64,000 nt of DNA, taken from Auanema rhodensis (Eukaryota > Nematoda > Chromadorea > Rhabditida > Rhabditidae). Shown one piece after another: positions 1 to 13,200 of the stretch. The position numbers were made by a program, and so were the translations under genes. The DNA is taken from assembly GCA_964057225.1 (NCBI GenBank), contig CAXKVF010000080.1, positions 186,001 through 250,000 on the forward strand, read 5' to 3'. The notes below the pieces were generated by a model. That model was not told the origin of the DNA. It did not search any database and saw only the letters and a program-made list of their open reading frames with translations. Position 1 is the stretch's first letter, and every line of letters starts with the position of its first letter.

Positions 1-352
1 TAACCATGACTTTGAAATTTACGTGAACTTTAATTTATGCTAATTAAATGTACACGTGATGTGCACTTGGTATGTAGCTCGCTTCACGTGAAAGATAAAG
101 AGATGCGGTTTTCAAAATTAGATTCCCCATGTCCATATTAGTCTAAAAACAAATTTTTATTGATATTGGTTCATGGTAACCATGACTTTGAATTTTACGT
201 GAACTTTAATTTATGCTAATTAAATGTACACGTGATGTGCACTTGGTATGTAACTCGCTTCACGTGAAAGATAAAGAAATGCGGTTTTCAAAATTAGATT
301 CCCCATGTCCATATTAGTCTAAAAACAAATTTTTATTGATATTGGTTCATGG

Positions 353-528
353 TAACCATGACTTTGAAATTTACGTGAACTTTAATTTATGCTAATTAAA
401 TGTACACGTGATGTGCACTTGGTATGTAACTCGCTTCACGTGAAAGATAAAGAGATGCGGTTTTCAAAATTAGATTCCCCATGTCCATATTAGTCTAAAA
501 ACAAATTTTTATTGATATTGGTTCATGG
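353..528. repeat. Reference monomer (GTT haplotype, consensus-like)
   Basis: This copy matches the commonest base at every variable site and serves as a reference. Landmarks by monomer position: BstEII-type GGTNACC across the junction (175-176 plus 1-5); ACGTGA at 21-26, 54-59 and 86-91; palindrome TAATTA at 41-46; GTGCAC at 61-66; ten-base palindrome TTCACGTGAA at 83-92; CCCC run at 125-128; A run at 145-149; an A3T5 tract at 151-158. Five CpG sites lie at 22, 55, 80, 87 and 106. In the frame that opens with ATGCTAATT at position 37, the stop TAG lies at 139-141. The choice of position 1 is arbitrary. Confidence 0.97.
372..444 (+). other. Three evenly spaced ACGTGA motifs in the monomer (example copy)
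   Basis: In this copy TACGTGAA lies at 372-379, CACGTGAT at 405-412 and CACGTGAA at 437-444. All fit YACGTGAW on the same strand, and their starts are 33 and 32 bp apart, about three helical turns each, so they would lie on nearly the same face of the DNA. Two contain the E-box/G-box core CACGTG, which bHLH and some bZIP proteins bind. The set recurs in nearly every monomer. Occasional copies lose one motif: C22T (61,975; 62,855), T57A (for example 24,345), C87T (for example 51,480). No binding is demonstrated. Confidence 0.6.
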
Positions 529-537
529 TAACCATGA
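523..537. other. Dyad symmetry across the monomer junction (example copy)
   Basis: The bases TCATGGT and ACCATGA form 7-bp inverted arms around a single central A, spanning monomer positions 171-176 and 1-9. The core is a GGTNACC site. The GTG haplotype changes position 171 and removes the outermost pair, and G176C breaks the core, so copies differ in dyad strength. Short dyads are a known property of centromeric satellites that lack a CENP-B box; a function here is unproven. Confidence 0.55.
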
Positions 538-1584
538 CTTTGAATTTTACGTGAACTTTAATTTATGCTAATTAAATGTACACGTGATGTGCACTTGGTA
601 TGTAACTCGCTTCACGTGAAAGATAAAGAGATGCGGTTTTCAAAATTAGATTCCCCATGTCCATATTAGTCTAAAAACAAATTTTTATTGATATTGGTGC
701 ATGGTAACCATGACTTTGAAATTTACGTGAACTTTAATTTATGCTAATTAAATGTACACGTGATGTGCACTTGGTATGTAACTCGCTTCACGTGAAAGAT
801 GAAGAGATGCGGTTTTCAAAATTAGATTCCCCATGTCCATATTAGTCTAAAAACAAATTTTTATTGATATTGGTTCATGGTAACCATGACTTTGAAATTT
901 ACGTGAACTTTAATTTATGCTAATTAAATGTACACGTGATGTGCACTTGGTATGTAACTCGCTTCACGTGAAAGATAAAGAGATGCGGTTTTCAAAATTA
1001 GATTCCCCATGTCCATATTAGTCTAAAAACAAATTTTTATTGATATTGGTGCATGGTAACCATGACTTTGAAATTTACGTGAACTTTAATTTATGCTAAT
1101 TAAATGTACACGTGATGTGCACTTGGTATGTAACTCGCTTCACGTGAAAGATAAAGAGATTCGGTTTTCAAAATTAGATTCCCCATGTCCATATTAGTCT
1201 AAAAACAAATTTTTATTGATATTGGTTCATGGTAACCATGACTTTGAAATTTACGTGAACTTTAATTTATGCTAATTAAATGTACACGTGATGTGCACTT
1301 GGTATGTAACTCGCTTCACGTGAAAGATAAAGAGATGCGGTTTTCAAAATTAGATTCCCCATGTCCATATTAGTCTAAAAACAAATTTTTATTGATATTG
1401 GTGCATGGTAACCATGACTTTGAAATTTACGTGAACTTTAATTTATGCTAATTAAATGTACACGTGATGTGCACTTGGTATGTAACTCGCTTCACGTGAA
1501 AGATAAAGAGATGCGGTTTTCAAAATTAGATTCCCCATGTCCATATTAGTCTAAAAACAAATTTTTATTGATATTGGTTCATGG

Positions 1585-3168
1585 TAACCATGACTTTGAA
1601 ATTTACGTGAACTTTAATTAATGCTAATTAAATGTACACGTGATGTGCACTTGGTATGTAACTCGCTTCACGTGAAAGATAAAGAGATGCGGTTTTCAAA
1701 ATTAGATTCCCCATATCCATATTAGTCTAAAAACAAATTTTTATTGATATTGCTTCATGGTAACCATGACTTTGAAATTTACGTGAACTTTAATTTATGC
1801 TAATTAAATGTACACGTGATGTGCACTTGGTATGTAACTCGCTTCACGTGAAAGATAAAGAGATGCGGTTTTCAAAATTAGATTCCCCATGTCCATATTA
1901 GTCTAAAAACAAATTTTTATTGATATTGGTTCATGGTAACCATGACTTTGAATTTTACGTGAACTTTAATTTATGCTAATTAAATGTACACGTGATGTGC
2001 ACTTGGTATGTAACTCGCTTCACGTGAAAGATAAAGAGATGCGGTTTTCAAAATTAGATTCCCCATGTCCATATTAGTCTAAAAACAAATTTTTATTGAT
2101 ATTGGTTCATGGTAACCATGACTTTGAAATTTACGTGAACTTTAATTAATGCTAATTAAATGTACACGTGATGTGCACTTGGTATGTAACTCGCTTCACG
2201 TGAAAGATAAAGAGATGCGGTTTTCAAAATTAGATTCCCCATGTCCATATTAGTCTAAAAACAAATTTTTATTGATATTGCTTCATGGTAACCATGACTT
2301 TGAAATTTACGTGAACTTTAATTTATGCTAATTAAATGTACACGTGATGTGAACTTGGTATGTAACTCGCTTCACGTGAAAGATAAAGAGATGCGGTTTT
2401 CAAAATTAGATTCCCCATGTCCATATTAGTCTAAAAACAAATTTTTATTGATATTGGTTCATGGTAACCATGACTTTGAATTTTACGTGAACTTTAATTT
2501 ATGCTAATTAAATGTACACGTGATGTGCACTTGGTATGTAACTCGCTTCACGTGAAAGATAAAGAAATGCGGTTTTCAAAATTAGATTCCCCATGTCCAT
2601 ATTAGTCTAAAAACAAATTTTTATTGATATTGGTTCATGGTAACCATGACTTTGAAATTTACGTGAACTTTAATTTATGCTAATTAAATGTACACGTGAT
2701 GTGCACTTGGTATGTAACTCGCTTCACGTGAAAGATAAAGAGATGCGGTTTTCAAAATTAGATTCCCCATGTCCATATTAGTCTAAAAACAAATTTTTAT
2801 TGATATTGCTTCATGGTAACCATGACTTTGAAATTTACGTGAACTTTAATTTATGCTAATTAAATGTACACGTGATGTGCACTTGGTATGTAACTCGCTT
2901 CACGTGAAAGATAAAGAGATGCGGTTTTCAAAATTAGATTCCCCATGTCCATATTAGTCTAAAAACAAATTTTTATTGATATTGGTTCATGGTAACCATG
3001 ACTTTGAATTTTACGTGAACTTTAATTTATGCTAATTAAATGTACACGTGATGTGCACTTGGTATGTAACTCGCTTCACGTGAAAGATAAAGAAATGCGG
3101 TTTTCAAAATTAGATTCTCCATGTCCATATTAGTCTAAAAACAAATTTTTATTGATATTGGTTCATGG
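1585..3168. repeat. Monomers 9-17: trimeric higher-order repeat, three copies
   Basis: The three-monomer unit (528 bp) reads CTT, GTT, then A17T with GTT, three times in a row. A17T lies at 1,953, 2,481 and 3,009, exactly 528 bp apart. T36A is shared by the first monomer of units one and two (monomers 9 and 12). G102A accompanies A17T in units two and three. Monomer 13 has a private C64A and monomer 17 a private C126T. Shared markers make unequal exchange in three-unit steps the likely origin. Confidence 0.85.
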
Positions 3169-4224
3169 TAACCATGACTTTGAAATTTACGTGAACTTTA
3201 ATTTATGCTAATTAAATGTACACGTGATGTGCACTTGGTATGTAACTCGCTTCACGTGAAAGATAAAGAGATGCGGTTTTCAAAATTAGATTCCCCATGT
3301 CCATATTAGTCTAAAAACAAATTTTTATTGATATTGCTTCATGGTAACCATGACTTTGAAATTTACGTGAACTTTAATTTATGCTAATTAAATGTACACG
3401 TGATGTGCACTTGGTATGTAACTCGCTTCACGTGAAAGATAAAGAGATGCGGTTTTCAAAATTAGATTCCCCCTGTCCATATTAGTCTAAAAACAAATTT
3501 TTATTGATATTGCTTCATGGTAACCATGACTTTGAAATTTACGTGAACTTTAATTTATGCTAATTAAATGTACACGTGATGTGCACTTGGTATGTAACTC
3601 GCTTCACGTGAAAGATAAAGAGATGCGGTTTTCAAAATTAGATTCCCCATGTCCATATTAGTCTAAAAACAAATTTTTATTGATATTGCTTCATGGTAAC
3701 CATGACTTTGAAATTTACGTGAACTTTAATTTATGCTAATTAAATGTACACGTGATGTGCACTTGGTATGTAACTCGCTTCACGTGAAAGATAAAGAGAT
3801 GCGGTTTTCAAAATTAGATTCCCCATGTCCATATTAGTCTAAAAACAAATTTTTATTGATATTGGTGCATGGTAACCATGACTTTGAAATTTACGTGAAC
3901 TTTAATTTATGCTAATTAAATGTACACGTGATGTGCACTTGGTATGTAACTCGCTTCACGTGAAAGATAAAGAGATGCGGTTTTCAAAATTAGATTCCCC
4001 ATGTCCATATTAGTCTAAAAACAAATTTTTATTGATATTGGTTCATGGTAACCATGACTTTGAAATTTACGTGAACTTTAATTTATGCTAATTAAATGTA
4101 CACGTGATGTGCACTTGGTATGTAACTCGCTTCACGTGAAAGATAAAGAGATGCGGTTTCCAAAATTAGATTCCCCATGTCCATATTAGTCTAAAAACAA
4201 ATTTTTATTGATATTGCTTCATGG
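3169..4224. repeat. Monomers 18-23: linking satellite segment
   Basis: Haplotypes run CTT, A129C-CTT, CTT, GTG, GTT, then T112C-CTT. No short periodic pattern is clear. It holds satellite only and leads into the block starting at 4,225. Confidence 0.8.
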
Positions 4225-7200
4225 TAACCATGACTTTGAAATTTACGTGAACTTTAATTTATGCTAATTAAATGTACACGTGATGTGCACTTGGTATGTA
4301 ACTCGCTTCACGTGAAAGATGAAGAGATGCGGTTTTCAAAATTAGATTCCCCCTGTCCATATTAGTCTAAAAACAAATTTTTATTGATATTGGTGCATGG
4401 TAACCATGACTTTGAAATTTACGTGAACTTTAATTTATGCTAATTAAATGTACACGTGATGTGCACTTGGTATGTAACTCGCTTCACGTGAAAGATAAAG
4501 AGATGCGGTTTTCAAAATTAGATTCCCCATGTCCATATTAGTCTAAAAACAAATTTTTATTGATATTGGTGCATGGTAACCATGACTTTGAAATTTACGT
4601 GAACTTTAATTTATTCTAATTAAATGTACACGTGATGTGCACTTGGTATGTAACTCGCTTCACGTGAAAGATAAAGAGATGCGGTTTTCAAAATTAGATT
4701 CCCCATGTCCATATTAGTCTAAAAACAAATTTTTATTGATATTGGTGCATGGTAACCATGACTTTGAAATTTACGTGAACTTTAATTTATGCTAATTAAA
4801 TGTACACGTGATGTGCACTTGGTATGTAACTCGCTTCACGTGAAAGATAAAGAGATGCGGTTTTCAAAATTAGATTCCCCATGTCCATATTAGTCTAAAA
4901 ACAAATTTTTATTGATATTGGTTCATGGTAACCATGACTTTGAAATTTACGTGAACTTTAATTTATGCTAATTAAATGTACACGTGATGTGCACTTGGTA
5001 TGTAACTCGCTTCACGTGAAAGATAAAGAGATGCGGTTTTCAAAATTAGATTCCCCATGTCCATATTAGTCTAAAAACAAATTTTTATTGATATTGGTTC
5101 ATGGTAACCATGACTTTGAAATTTACGTGAACTTTAATTTATGCTAATTAAATGTACACGTGATGTGCACTTGGTATGTAACTCGCTTCACGTGAAAGAT
5201 AAAGAGATGCGGTTTTCAAAATTAGATTCCCCATGTCCATATTAGTCTAAAAACAAATTTTTATTGATATTGCTTCATGGTAACCATGACTTTGAAATTT
5301 ACGTGAACTTTAATTTATGCTAATTAAATGTACACGTGATGTGCACTTGGTATGTAACTCGCTTCACGTGAAAGATAAAGAGATGCGGTTTTCAAAATTA
5401 GATTCCCCATGTCCATATTAGTCTAAAAACAAATTTTTATTGATATTGGTTCATGGTAACCATGACTTTGAATTTTACGTGAACTTTAATTTATGCTAAT
5501 TAAATGTACACGTGATGTGCACTTGGTATGTAACTCGCTTCACGTGAAAGATAAAGAAATGCGGTTTTCAAAATTAGATTCCCCATGTCCATATTAGTCT
5601 AAAAACAAATTTTTATTGATATTGGTTCATGGTAACCATGACTTTGAAATTTACGTGAACTTTAATTTATGCTAATTAAATGTACACGTGATGTGCACTT
5701 GGTATGTAACTCGCTTCACGTGAAAGATAAAGAGATGCGGTTTTCAAAATTAGATTCCCCATGTCCATATTAGTCTAAAAACAAATTTTTATTGATATTG
5801 CTTCATGGTAACCATGACTTTGAAATTTACGTGAACTTTAATTTATGCTAATTAAATGTACACGTGATGTGCACTTGGTATGTAACTCGCTTCACGTGAA
5901 AGATAAAGAGATGCGGTTTTCAAAATTAGATTCCCCCTGTCCATATTAGTCTAAAAACAAATTTTTATTGATATTGCTTCATGGTAACCATGACTTTGAA
6001 ATTTACGTGAACTTTAATTTATGCTAATTAAATGTACACGTGATGTGCACTTGGTATGTAACTCGCTTCACGTGAAAGATAAAGAGATGCGGTTTTCAAA
6101 ATTAGATTCCCCATGTCCATATTAGTCTAAAAACAAATTTTTATTGATATTGCTTCATGGTAACCATGACTTTGAAATTTACGTGAACTTTAATTTATGC
6201 TAATTAAATGTACACGTGATGTGCACTTGGTATGTAACTCGCTTCACGTGAAAGATAAAGAGATGCGGTTTTCAAAATTAGATTCCCCATGTCCATATTA
6301 GTCTAAAAACAAATTTTTATTGATATTGCTTCATGGTAACCATGACTTTGAAATTTACGTGAACTTTAATTTATGCTAATTAAATGTACACGTGATGTGC
6401 ACTTGGTATGTAACTCGCTTCACGTGAAAGATAAAGAGATGCGGTTTTCAAAATTAGATTCCCCATGTCCATATTAGTCTAAAAACAAATTTTTATTGAT
6501 ATTGCTTCATGGTAACCATGACTTTGAAATTTACGTGAACTTTAATTTATGCTAATTAAATGTACACGTGATGTGCACTTGGTATGTAACTCGCTTCACG
6601 TGAAAGATAAAGAGATGCGGTTTTCAAAATTAGATTCCCCATGTCCATATTAGTCTAAAAACAAATTTTTATTGATATTGGTGCATGGTAACCATGACTT
6701 TGAAATTAACGTGAACTTTAATTTATGCTAATTAAATGTACACGTGATGTGCACTTGGTATGTAACTCGCTTCACGTGAAAGATAAAGAGATGCGGTTTT
6801 CAAAATTAGATTCCCCATGTCCATATTAGTCTAAAAACAAATTTTTATTGATATTGGTTCATGGTAACCATGACTTTGAAATTTACGTGAACTTTAATTT
6901 ATGCTAATTAAATGTACACGTGATGTGCACTTGGTATGTAACTCGCTTCACGTGAAAGATAAAGAGATGCGGTTTTCAAAATTAGATTCCCCATGTCCAT
7001 ATTAGTCTAAAAACAAATTTTTATTGATATTGCTTCATGGTAACCATGACTTTGAAATTTACGTGAACTTTAATTTATGCTAATTAAATGTACACGTGAT
7101 GTGCACTTGGTATGTAACTCGCTTCACGTGAAAGATAAAGAGATGCGGTTTTCAAAATTAGATTCCCCCTGTCCATATTAGTCTAAAAACAAATTTTTAT

Positions 7201-8272
7201 TGATATTGGTGCATGGTAACCATGACTTTGAAATTTACGTGAACTTTAATTTATGCTAATTAAATGTACACGTGATGTGCACTTGGTATGTAACTCGCTT
7301 CACGTGAAAGATAAAGAGATGCGGTTTTCAAAATTAGATTCCCCATGTCCATATTAGTCTAAAAACAAATTTTTATTGATATTGCTTCATGGTAACCATG
7401 ACTTTGAAATTTACGTGAACTTTAATTTATGCTAATTAAATGTACACGTGATGTGCACTTGGTATGTAACTCGCTTCACGTGAAAGATAAAGAGATGCGG
7501 TTTTCAAAATTAGATTCCCCATGTCCATATTATTCTAAAAACAAATTTTTATTGATATTGCTTCATGGTAACCATGACTTTGAAATTTACGTGAACTTTA
7601 ATTTATGCTAATTAAATGTACACGTGATGTGCACTTGGTATGTAACTCGCTTCACGTGAAAGATAAAGAGATGCGGTTTTCAAAATTAGATTCCCCATGT
7701 CCATATTAGTCTAAAAACAAATTTTTATTGATATTGGTGCATGGTAACCATGACTTTGAAATTTACGTGAACTTTAATTTATGCTAATTAAATGTACACG
7801 TGATGTGCACTTGGTATGTAACTCGCTTCACGTGAAAGATAAAGAGATGCGGTTTTCAAAATTAGATTCCCCATGTCCATATTAGTCTCAAAACAAATTT
7901 TTATTGATATTGGTTCATGGTAACCATGACTTTGAAATTTACGTGAACTTTAATTTATGCTAATTAAATGTACACGTGATGTGCACTTGGTATGTAACTC
8001 GCTTCACGTGAAAGATAAAGAGATGCGGTTTTCAAAATTAGATTCCCCATGTCCATATTAGTCTAAAAACAAATTTTTATTGATATTGGTGCATGGTAAC
8101 CATGACTTTGAAATTTACGTGAACTTTAATTTATGCTAATTAAATGTACACGTGATGTGCACTTGGTATGTAACTCGCTTCACGTGAAAGATAAAGAGAT
8201 GCGGTTTTCAAAATTAGATTCCCCATGTCCATATTAGTCTAAAAACAAATTTTTATTGATATTGGTTCATGG
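4225..8272. repeat. Composite block, copy 1 (monomers 24-46)
   Basis: About 23 monomers with a distinctive marker order: A97G+A129C with GTG (A97G at 4,321), GTG, G39T-GTG (4,615), GTT, GTT, CTT, GTT, A17T+G102A (A17T at 5,473), CTT, A129C, a run of CTT, GTG, GTT, CTT, A129C-GTG, CTT, G141T (7,533), GTG, A145C (7,889), GTG, GTT. The same order recurs at 9,857-15,312, offset by 32 monomers at its start (5,632 bp) and by 40 at its end (7,040 bp). This indicates a segmental duplication within the array followed by internal changes. The 60-codon frame at 7,429-7,611 exists only because G141T converts TAG to TAT. Confidence 0.85.
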
Positions 8273-9856
8273 TAACCATGACTTTGAAATTTACGTGAAC
8301 TTTAATTTATGCTAATTAAATGTACACGTGATGTGCACTTGGTATGTAACTCGCTTCACGTGAAAGATAAAGAGATGCGGTTTTCAAAATTAGATTCCCC
8401 ATGTCCATATTAGTCTAAAAACAAATTTTTATTGATATTGCTTCATGGTAACCATGACTTTGAAATTTACGTGAACTTTAATTTATGCTAATTAAATGTA
8501 CACGTGATGTGCACTTGGTATGTAACTCGCTTCACGTGAAAGATAAAGAGATGCGGTTTTCAAAATTAGATTCCCCATGTCCATATTAGTCTAAAAACAA
8601 ATTTTTATTGATATTGCTTCATGGTAACCATGACTTTGAAATTTACGTGAACTTTAATTTATGCTAATTAAATGTACACGTGATGTGCACTTGGTATGTA
8701 ACTCGCTTCACGTGAAAGATAAAGAGATGCGGTTTTCAAAATTAGATTCCCCATGTCCATATTAGTCTAAAAACAAATTTTTATTGATATTGGTTCATGG
8801 TAACCATGACTTTGAAATTTACGTGAACTTTAATTTATGCTAATTAAATGTACACGTGATGTGCACTTGGTATGTAACTCGCTTCACGTGAAAGATAAAG
8901 AGATGCGGTTTTCAAAATTAGATTCCCCATGTCCATATTAGTCTAAAAACAAATTTTTATTGATATTGCTTCATGGTAACCATGACTTTGAAATTTACGT
9001 GAACTTTAATTTATGCTAATTAAATGTACACGTGATGTGCACTTGGTATGTAACTCGCTTCACGTGAAAGATAAAGAGATGCGGTTTTCAAAATTAGATT
9101 CCCCATGTCCATATTAGTCTAAAAACAAATTTTTATTGATATTGCTTCATGGTAACCATGACTTTGAAATTTACGTGAACTTTAATTTATGCTAATTAAA
9201 TGTACACGTGATGTGCACTTGGTATGTAACTCGCTTCACGTGAAAGATAAAGAGATGCGGTTTTCAAAATTAGATTCCCCATGTCCATATTAGTCTAAAA
9301 ACAAATTTTTATTGATATTGCTTCATGGTAACCATGACTTTGAAATTTACGTGAACTTTAATTTATGCTAATTAAATGTACACGTGATGTGCACTTGGTA
9401 TGTAACTCGCTTCACGTGAAAGATAAAGAGATGCGGTTTTCAAAATTAGATTCCCCATGTCCATATTAGTCTAAAAACAAATTTTTATTGATATTGGTGC
9501 ATGGTAACCATGACTTTGAAATTTACGTGAACTTTAATTTATGCTAATTAAATGTACACGTGATGTGCACTTGGTATGTAACTCGCTTCACGTGAAAGAT
9601 AAAGAGATGCGGTTTTCAAAATTAGATTCCCCATGTCCATATTAGTCTAAAAACAAATTTTTATTGATATTGGTTCATGGTAACCATGACTTTGAAATTT
9701 ACGTGAACTTTAATTTATGCTAATTAAATGTACACGTGATGTGCACTTGGTATGTAACTCGCTTCACGTGAAAGATAAAGAGATGCGGTTTTCAAAATTA
9801 GATTCCCCATGTCCATATTAGTCTAAAAACAAATTTTTATTGATATTGCTTCATGG
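8273..9856. repeat. Monomers 47-55: CTT-rich linking segment
   Basis: Haplotypes run CTT, CTT, GTT, CTT, CTT, CTT, GTG, GTT, CTT with almost no additional markers, so these are very consensus-like copies. It separates the two copies of the composite block. Nothing else is present. Confidence 0.8.
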
Positions 9857-10560
9857 TAACCATGACTTTGAAATTTACGTGAACTTTAATTTATGCTAAT
9901 TAAATGTACACGTGATGTGCACTTGGTATGTAACTCGCTTCACGTGAAAGATGAAGAGATGCGGTTTTCAAAATTAGATTCCCCCTGTCCATATTAGTCT
10001 AAAAACAAATTTTTATTGATATTGGTGCATGGTAACCATGACTTTGAAATTTACGTGAACTTTAATTTATGCTAATTAAATGTACACGTGATGTGCACTT
10101 GGTATGTAACTCGCTTCACGTGAAAGATAAAGAGATGCGGTTTTCAAAATTAGATTCCCCATGTCCATATTAGTCTAAAAACAAATTTTTATTGATATTG
10201 GTGCATGGTAACCATGACTTTGAAATTTACGTGAACTTTAATTTATTCTAATTAAATGTACACGTGATGTGCACTTGGTATGTAACTCGCTTCACGTGAA
10301 AGATAAAGAGATGCGGTTTTCAAAATTAGATTCCCCATGTCCATATTAGTCTAAAAACAAATTTTTATTGATATTGGTGCATGGTAACCATGACTTTGAA
10401 ATTTACGTGAACTTTAATTTATGCTAATTAAATGTACACGTGATGTGCACTTGGTATGTAACTCGCTTCACGTAAAAGATAAAGAGATGCGGTTTTCAAA
10501 ATTAGATTCCCCATGTCCATATTAGTCTAAAAACAAATTTTTATTGATATTGGTTCATGG

Positions 10561-13200
10561 TAACCATGACTTTGAAATTTACGTGAACTTTAATTTATGC
10601 TAATTAAATGTACACGTGATGTGCACTTGGTATGTAACTCGCTTCACGTGAAAGATAAAGAGATGCGGTTTTCAAAATTAGATTCCCCATGTCCATATTA
10701 GTCTAAAAACAAATTTTTATTGATATTGGTTCATGGTAACCATGACTTTGAAATTTACGTGAATTTTAATTTATGCTAATTAAATGTACACGTGATGTGC
10801 ACTTGGTATGTAACTCGCTTCACGTGAAAGATAAAGAGATGCGGTTTTCAAAATTAGATTCCCCATGTCCATATTAGTCTAAAAACAAATTTTTATTGAT
10901 ATTGCTTCATGGTAACCATGACTTTGAAATTTACGTGAACTTTAATTTATGCTAATTAAATGTACACGTGATGTGCACTTGGTATGTAACTCGCTTCACG
11001 TGAAAGATAAAGAGATGCGGTTTTCAAAATTAGATTCCCCATGTCCATATTAGTCTAAAAACAAATTTTTATTGATATTGGTTCATGGTAACCATGACTT
11101 TGAATTTTACGTGAACTTTAATTTATGCTAATTAAATGTACACGTGATGTGCACTTGGTATGTAACTCGTTTCACGTGAAAGATAAAGAAATGCGGTTTT
11201 CAAAATTAGATTCCCCATGTCCATATTAGTCTAAAAACAAATTTTTATTGATATTGGTTCATGGTAACCATGACTTTGAAATTTACGTGAACTTTAATTT
11301 ATGCTAATTAAATGTACACGTGATGTGCACTTGGTATGTAACTCGCTTCACGTGAAAGATAAAGAGATGCGGTTTTCAAAATTAGATTCCCCATGTCCAT
11401 ATTAGTCTAAAAACAAATTTTTATTGATATTGCTTCATGGTAACCATGACTTTGAAATTTACGTGAACTTTAATTTATGCTAATTAAATGTACACGTGAT
11501 GTGCACTTGGTATGTAACTCGCTTCACGTGAAAGATAAAGAGATGCGGTTTTCAAAATTAGATTCCCCCTGTCCATATTAGTCTAAAAACAAATTTTTAT
11601 TGATATTGCTTCATGGTAACCATGACTTTGAAATTTACGTGAACTTTAATTTATGCTAATTAAATGTACACGTGATGTGCACTTGGTATGTAACTCGCTT
11701 CACGTGAAAGATAAAGAGATGCGGTTTTCAAAATTAGATTCCCCATGTCCATATTAGTCTAAAAACAAATTTTTATTGATATTGCTTCATGGTAACCATG
11801 ACTTTGAAATTTACGTGAACTTTAATTTATGCTAATTAAATGTACACGTGATGTGCACTTGGTATGTAACTCGCTTCACGTGAAAGATAAAGAGATGCGG
11901 TTTTCAAAATTAGATTCCCCATGTCCATATTAGTCTAAAAACAAATTTTTATTGATATTGCTTCATGGTAACCATGACTTTGAAATTTACGTGAACTTTA
12001 ATTTATGCTAATTAAATGTACACGTGATGTGCACTTGGTATGTAACTCGCTTCACGTGAAAGATAAAGAGATGCGGTTTTCAAAATTAGATTCCCCATGT
12101 CCATATTAGTCTAAAAACAAATTTTTATTGATATTGGTTCATGGTAACCATGACTTTGAAATTTACGTGAACTTTAATTTATGCTAATTAAATGTACACG
12201 TGATGTGCACTTGGTATGTAACTCGCTTCACGTGAAAGATAAAGAGATGCGGTTTTCAAAATTAGATTCCCCATGTCCATATTAGTCTAAAAACAAATTT
12301 TTATTGATATTGCTTCATGGTAACCATGACTTTGAAATTTACGTGAACTTTAATTTATGCTAATTAAATGTACACGTGATGTGCACTTGGTATGTAACTC
12401 GCTTCACGTGAAAGATAAAGAGATGCGGTTTTCAAAATTAGATTCCCCATGTCCATATTAGTCTAAAAACAAATTTTTATTGATATTGGTTCATGGTAAC
12501 CATGACTTTGAATTTTACGTGAACTTTAATTTATGCTAATTAAATGTACACGTGATGTGCACTTGGTATGTAACTCGTTTCACGTGAAAGATAAAGAAAT
12601 GCGGTTTTCAAAATTAGATTCCCCATGTCCATATTAGTCTAAAAACAAATTTTTATTGATATTGGTTCATGGTAACCATGACTTTGAAATTTACGTGAAC
12701 TTTAATTTATGCTAATTAAATGTACACGTGATGTGCACTTGGTATGTAACTCGCTTCACGTGAAAGATAAAGAGATGCGGTTTTCAAAATTAGATTCCCC
12801 ATGTCCATATTAGTCTAAAAACAAATTTTTATTGATATTGCTTCATGGTAACCATGACTTTGAAATTTACGTGAACTTTAATTTATGCTAATTAAATGTA
12901 CACGTGATGTGCACTTGGTATGTAACTCGCTTCACGTGAAAGATAAAGAGATGCGGTTTTCAAAATTAGATTCCCCCTGTCCATATTAGTCTAAAAACAA
13001 ATTTTTATTGATATTGCTTCATGGTAACCATGACTTTGAAATTTACGTGAACTTTAATTTATGCTAATTAAATGTACACGTGATGTGCACTTGGTATGTA
13101 ACTCGCTTCACGTGAAAGATAAAGAGATGCGGTTTTCAAAATTAGATTCCCCATGTCCATATTAGTCTAAAAACAAATTTTTATTGATATTGCTTCATGG
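10561..13200. repeat. Eight-monomer (1,408 bp) internal duplication
   Basis: Monomers 60-66 and 68-74 show the same haplotype string (GTT, CTT, GTT, A17T+C82T+G102A, CTT, A129C, CTT), offset by eight monomers. The C82T marker, which turns CTCGCTT into CTCGTTT, lies at 11,170 and 12,578, exactly 1,408 bp apart, and was not seen elsewhere. Confidence 0.85.

Larger units (their letters stand above)
1..1584. repeat. Monomers 0-8: dimeric higher-order pattern
   Basis: Haplotypes alternate with a period of two monomers (352 bp). A17T marks monomers 1 and 3 (positions 193 and 545), and monomers 3-8 then alternate GTG, GTT, GTG, GTT, GTG, GTT. Monomer 0 has a private change in TATGTAACTC (A to G at 77), monomer 4 carries A97G and monomer 6 carries G105T. 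The pattern suggests recent local expansion by two-unit steps. There is no gene. Confidence 0.8.

Noticed and set aside
151-159. A/T tract as a terminator or replication origin element
   Set aside because: The A3T5 tract and nearby A run are part of each monomer, have no stem-loop before them and recur about 363 times. They are better read as bendable AT tracts of a satellite.
437-444. Promoter or G-box enhancer for a gene
   Set aside because: The CACGTG motifs resemble transcription-factor sites, but no gene, TATA context or unique sequence lies anywhere in the window. They are reported only as satellite motifs.
7429-7611. 60-codon open frame starting MLIKCTRD, also at 14,117-14,299 and 14,469-14,651
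   Set aside because: The frame runs through the satellite from monomer position 37 into the next copy and is open only because G141T turns TAG (139-141) into TAT. 176 is not a multiple of three, so the frame cannot continue through the array. There is no coding signature and no neighbouring gene.
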